Assembly (NCBI GenBank): GCA_028565715.1
Contig: JAOXYC010245344.1
Location: 1-15,970, forward strand
Source of the DNA: Phoronis pallida
Lineage: Eukaryota > Phoronida > Phoronidae
Length of the DNA: 15,970 nucleotides
Direction of reading: 5' to 3'
Part shown: positions 14,111 through 15,970 of the stretch, one piece after another
How positions within the stretch are numbered: position 1 is the stretch's first letter
Layout: every line of letters begins with the position of its first letter
The notes under the pieces: generated by a model
What the model was told of the DNA's origin: nothing
Databases searched by the model: none
What the model saw: only the letters and a program-made list of their open reading frames with translations
Translations under genes and position numbers: made by a program

Positions 14111-15420
14111 ATTATATAGTTTGTACCTATTTGCTGTGGAGCAACTAGACAGTTTAAGAGAATGTTTTGTAAACTCAGTTTAGACATGGAATCTTAGCTA
14201 TTCAAAGTATGTATTGCACAGGAATTAGAGTGAAGGTGTGTTACCGTACTGTGAACACGGACAATATATTCTACAGAGAAGCTGTAACTGTGATCAACTA
14301 ACCTCCGAACAAGCTGTAAATATACTTCTGTGCATCATCACACTAAACTGCGTCTTATCTGGCAAGAAGTCAAGCTGTGACAATTTCACATAAAACAGGA
14401 ATCAGAACATGAATAATATACCGTCTAAAAAAATTCCCACAAAATTCCCAATAAAAAATTTCTACCCTGGGCACTTATATTTGATTCTCGGTTTTTACAA
14501 AGCATTTCAATTTTTTGAACCTTTCATTCCGTGTGTCTTCTATTGACCAAGTTTTTACATAAAATTTTAAAGAACTTTACTACTTTACTTTTAAAAAATT
14601 TCAAACATCAAACATTTATTGCAAGAAAGCATGTAAGACAATCATTTAAAGGAACAAGTGAATTATGTGGTCCCTTGTACAACTTCCGTTTTTCAGTCAA
14701 TATGGAGACACATCAATCAGTACAGAGCTTTGGTGGTTCGTGAGAGGGAAAAACCAATTATGAGTGGTTCGTGAGCCGGATTCAAAATTTGTGAGAGGGA
14801 ATCTCTAGCAGGCTTGAATAAACGAGGGACTACATTATTCCACTTGAACCCATGGAGGGGCACATACAGAAACAGAAACAATCAATTGACAAAACTCACT
14901 AGAAGATCTCACAAGTTACAGGTTTCAAAAATTTACCTGCAAATGTGACACACTTTTAACGTACAATTGGGACGGACAATAATCAGTTGAAATTCTAGAA
15001 TACTCAGAGGTTATTCAACAAAGTAAATAAGGGCCTGCCATCTCTTCAAAGGAACTTGGTTCTTAAATCTGTTGAGCATACAAATCTCTCTGTACACTGA
15101 CCTTTCGATAAACCTCGGGCAAAAAATTTAAATTTTGTATTCTCTAGAAAAACAATATTTAACCAAGCGATTCCCCAACTTGCATCCAACTTTTTAAATA
15201 CATGGTAACAGTTTATGATCGTGGTCAGAATGACCTCTACAATATTGACCTTTGACCTCAAAAACAATGGAGGTCCACTTCTTGCAAAAAACCACAAATG
15301 GTCTGGTTATCATTGAATGAACTTTCCAATCAGTCAGAGAGAACAAAAGAAATGTGCAGATCTTTGTCAGGACTTTCTTCTGTGGCTGGGAATGATATAA
15401 CTGTTAACAGCAATGCTCAG
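14111..15420. other. Intron upstream of e1, no gene seen
   Basis: AT-rich DNA. Near 14731 and 14764 the string GTGGTTCGTGAG occurs twice, with a related TTTGTGAGAGGGAA at 14788, suggesting small local duplication. Open frames at 14531-14743 (plus) and 15046-15297 (minus) have no supporting features. Confidence 0.55.
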
Positions 15421-15640
15421 GAAAACTTGGAGTGAACTCCAGCCCCTTCGACTCAGGTCGAGGCACCTCGCAGTGCTGTCAGCGGCAAATGGGAGACCAC
15501 ATTAAAGCTGAGTGACGTAATCAACATACACTCAGCGTGCACTTAGCGATACCCAATTCTTGCTTAGGGAAGAACAGCTAGACGGCCTAGACCCTCGTTT
15601 GACAAGAGGCGCTGTGGGGCAGACTAAGAGAAACTGAGGC
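15421..15640. other. GC-richer patch of unknown nature
   Basis: Base composition shifts visibly towards G+C compared with the surrounding intron. It contains small hairpin-like strings (TTCGACTCAGGTCGAG) and a CRE-like TGACGTAA (15513-15520). All frames on the minus strand are interrupted, and no TSP1 cysteine pattern is present. It could be a regulatory element, a non-coding exon or an old transposon fragment. Confidence 0.35.
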
Positions 15641-15970
15641 ACGGACAAGGGTTAAACTGAAACGGGAACAAATGTGACCAGTATACTGAATGTCATTTGC
15701 ACAACGCACACAAGACTGAGTGACATGCCTTCAGGCGCTCCGATCTTGAAGACGACACATGTAATTCACCAATGAAATATCATCAAAATCAAAACGCTAA
15801 TTTCTCAAATTCTAAATCTTTTTCATAAAATATTCATCTTCAACCAGTATAAGGCATAACTGCTAACAGACAATATCTGGCCTCTGAGACCAAGACTAAT
15901 TGATTACGTTATGCATGCTGTGCAATTGGTCACACAGTTTATGTTACACAGCATGATGTTGATCTAAATT
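15641..15970. other. Right edge of window, no gene seen
   Basis: AT-rich DNA. A 9-bp inverted repeat, CATGCTGTG near 15914 and CACAGCATG near 15945, is the only structure noticed. Earlier exons of the THSD7-like gene should lie beyond this edge. Confidence 0.5.

Overview
The window is AT-rich eukaryotic DNA from an animal. It holds one multi-exon gene on the minus strand, with GT-AG introns of about 0.4 to 5.5 kb, plus SINEs, MITEs and mini-/microsatellites. The product is a long chain of thrombospondin type-1 (TSP1) repeats of the THSD7 kind (THSD7A/THSD7B-like transmembrane proteins). I would guess a marine invertebrate, because SINE-type tails ending in 'AAGCGCTATATAAATGC' are present, but the species cannot be fixed from the sequence.

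Gene layout, read right to left: ten internal coding exons, called e1 to e10 here, lie at 11555-11315, 5789-5641, 5270-5168, 4518-4415, 3788-3525, 3059-2874, 2261-2025, 1666-1499, 990-820 and 400-263. They total 1761 bp (587 codons). Every splice junction keeps one open frame. Intron phases run 1-2-1-2-1 through e1-e4, then are phase 1 throughout. The spliced product alternates two TSP1 subtypes. Type A is 'WSxWSxC..C' and type B is 'xxWxxxxWxxC...CGxGxxTRxVxC'. About nine and a half repeats are visible. The signal peptide and first repeats lie beyond the right edge; the last repeats, membrane segment and cytoplasmic tail lie beyond the left edge.

Region by region: 1-5790 is the exon-dense part, with short introns carrying an AT-rich satellite, a palindrome-rich MITE and SINE remnants. 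5790-11314 is one 5.5-kb intron. It contains a possible plus-strand terminal exon (7864-8057), an RFX X-box-like site (7601-7614), a 91-bp tandem duplication, a 404-bp non-autonomous hAT element with a perfect 8-bp target duplication, a degenerate 159-bp tandem repeat, a TTAA-flanked foldback MITE, a 13-unit 18-bp minisatellite and a tRNA-type SINE. 11556-15970 is the intron upstream of e1. It opens with a second 91-bp tandem duplication that copied e1's 3' splice site, and otherwise shows only repeats, palindromes and a GC-richer patch near the right end.

No rRNA, true tRNA gene, CRISPR array or bacterial-type feature was seen. The main points for a second look are the duplicated decoy splice acceptor, the nested plus-strand exon candidate, the two well-bounded MITEs, and the TSP1 repeat that has lost its O-fucosylation motif.
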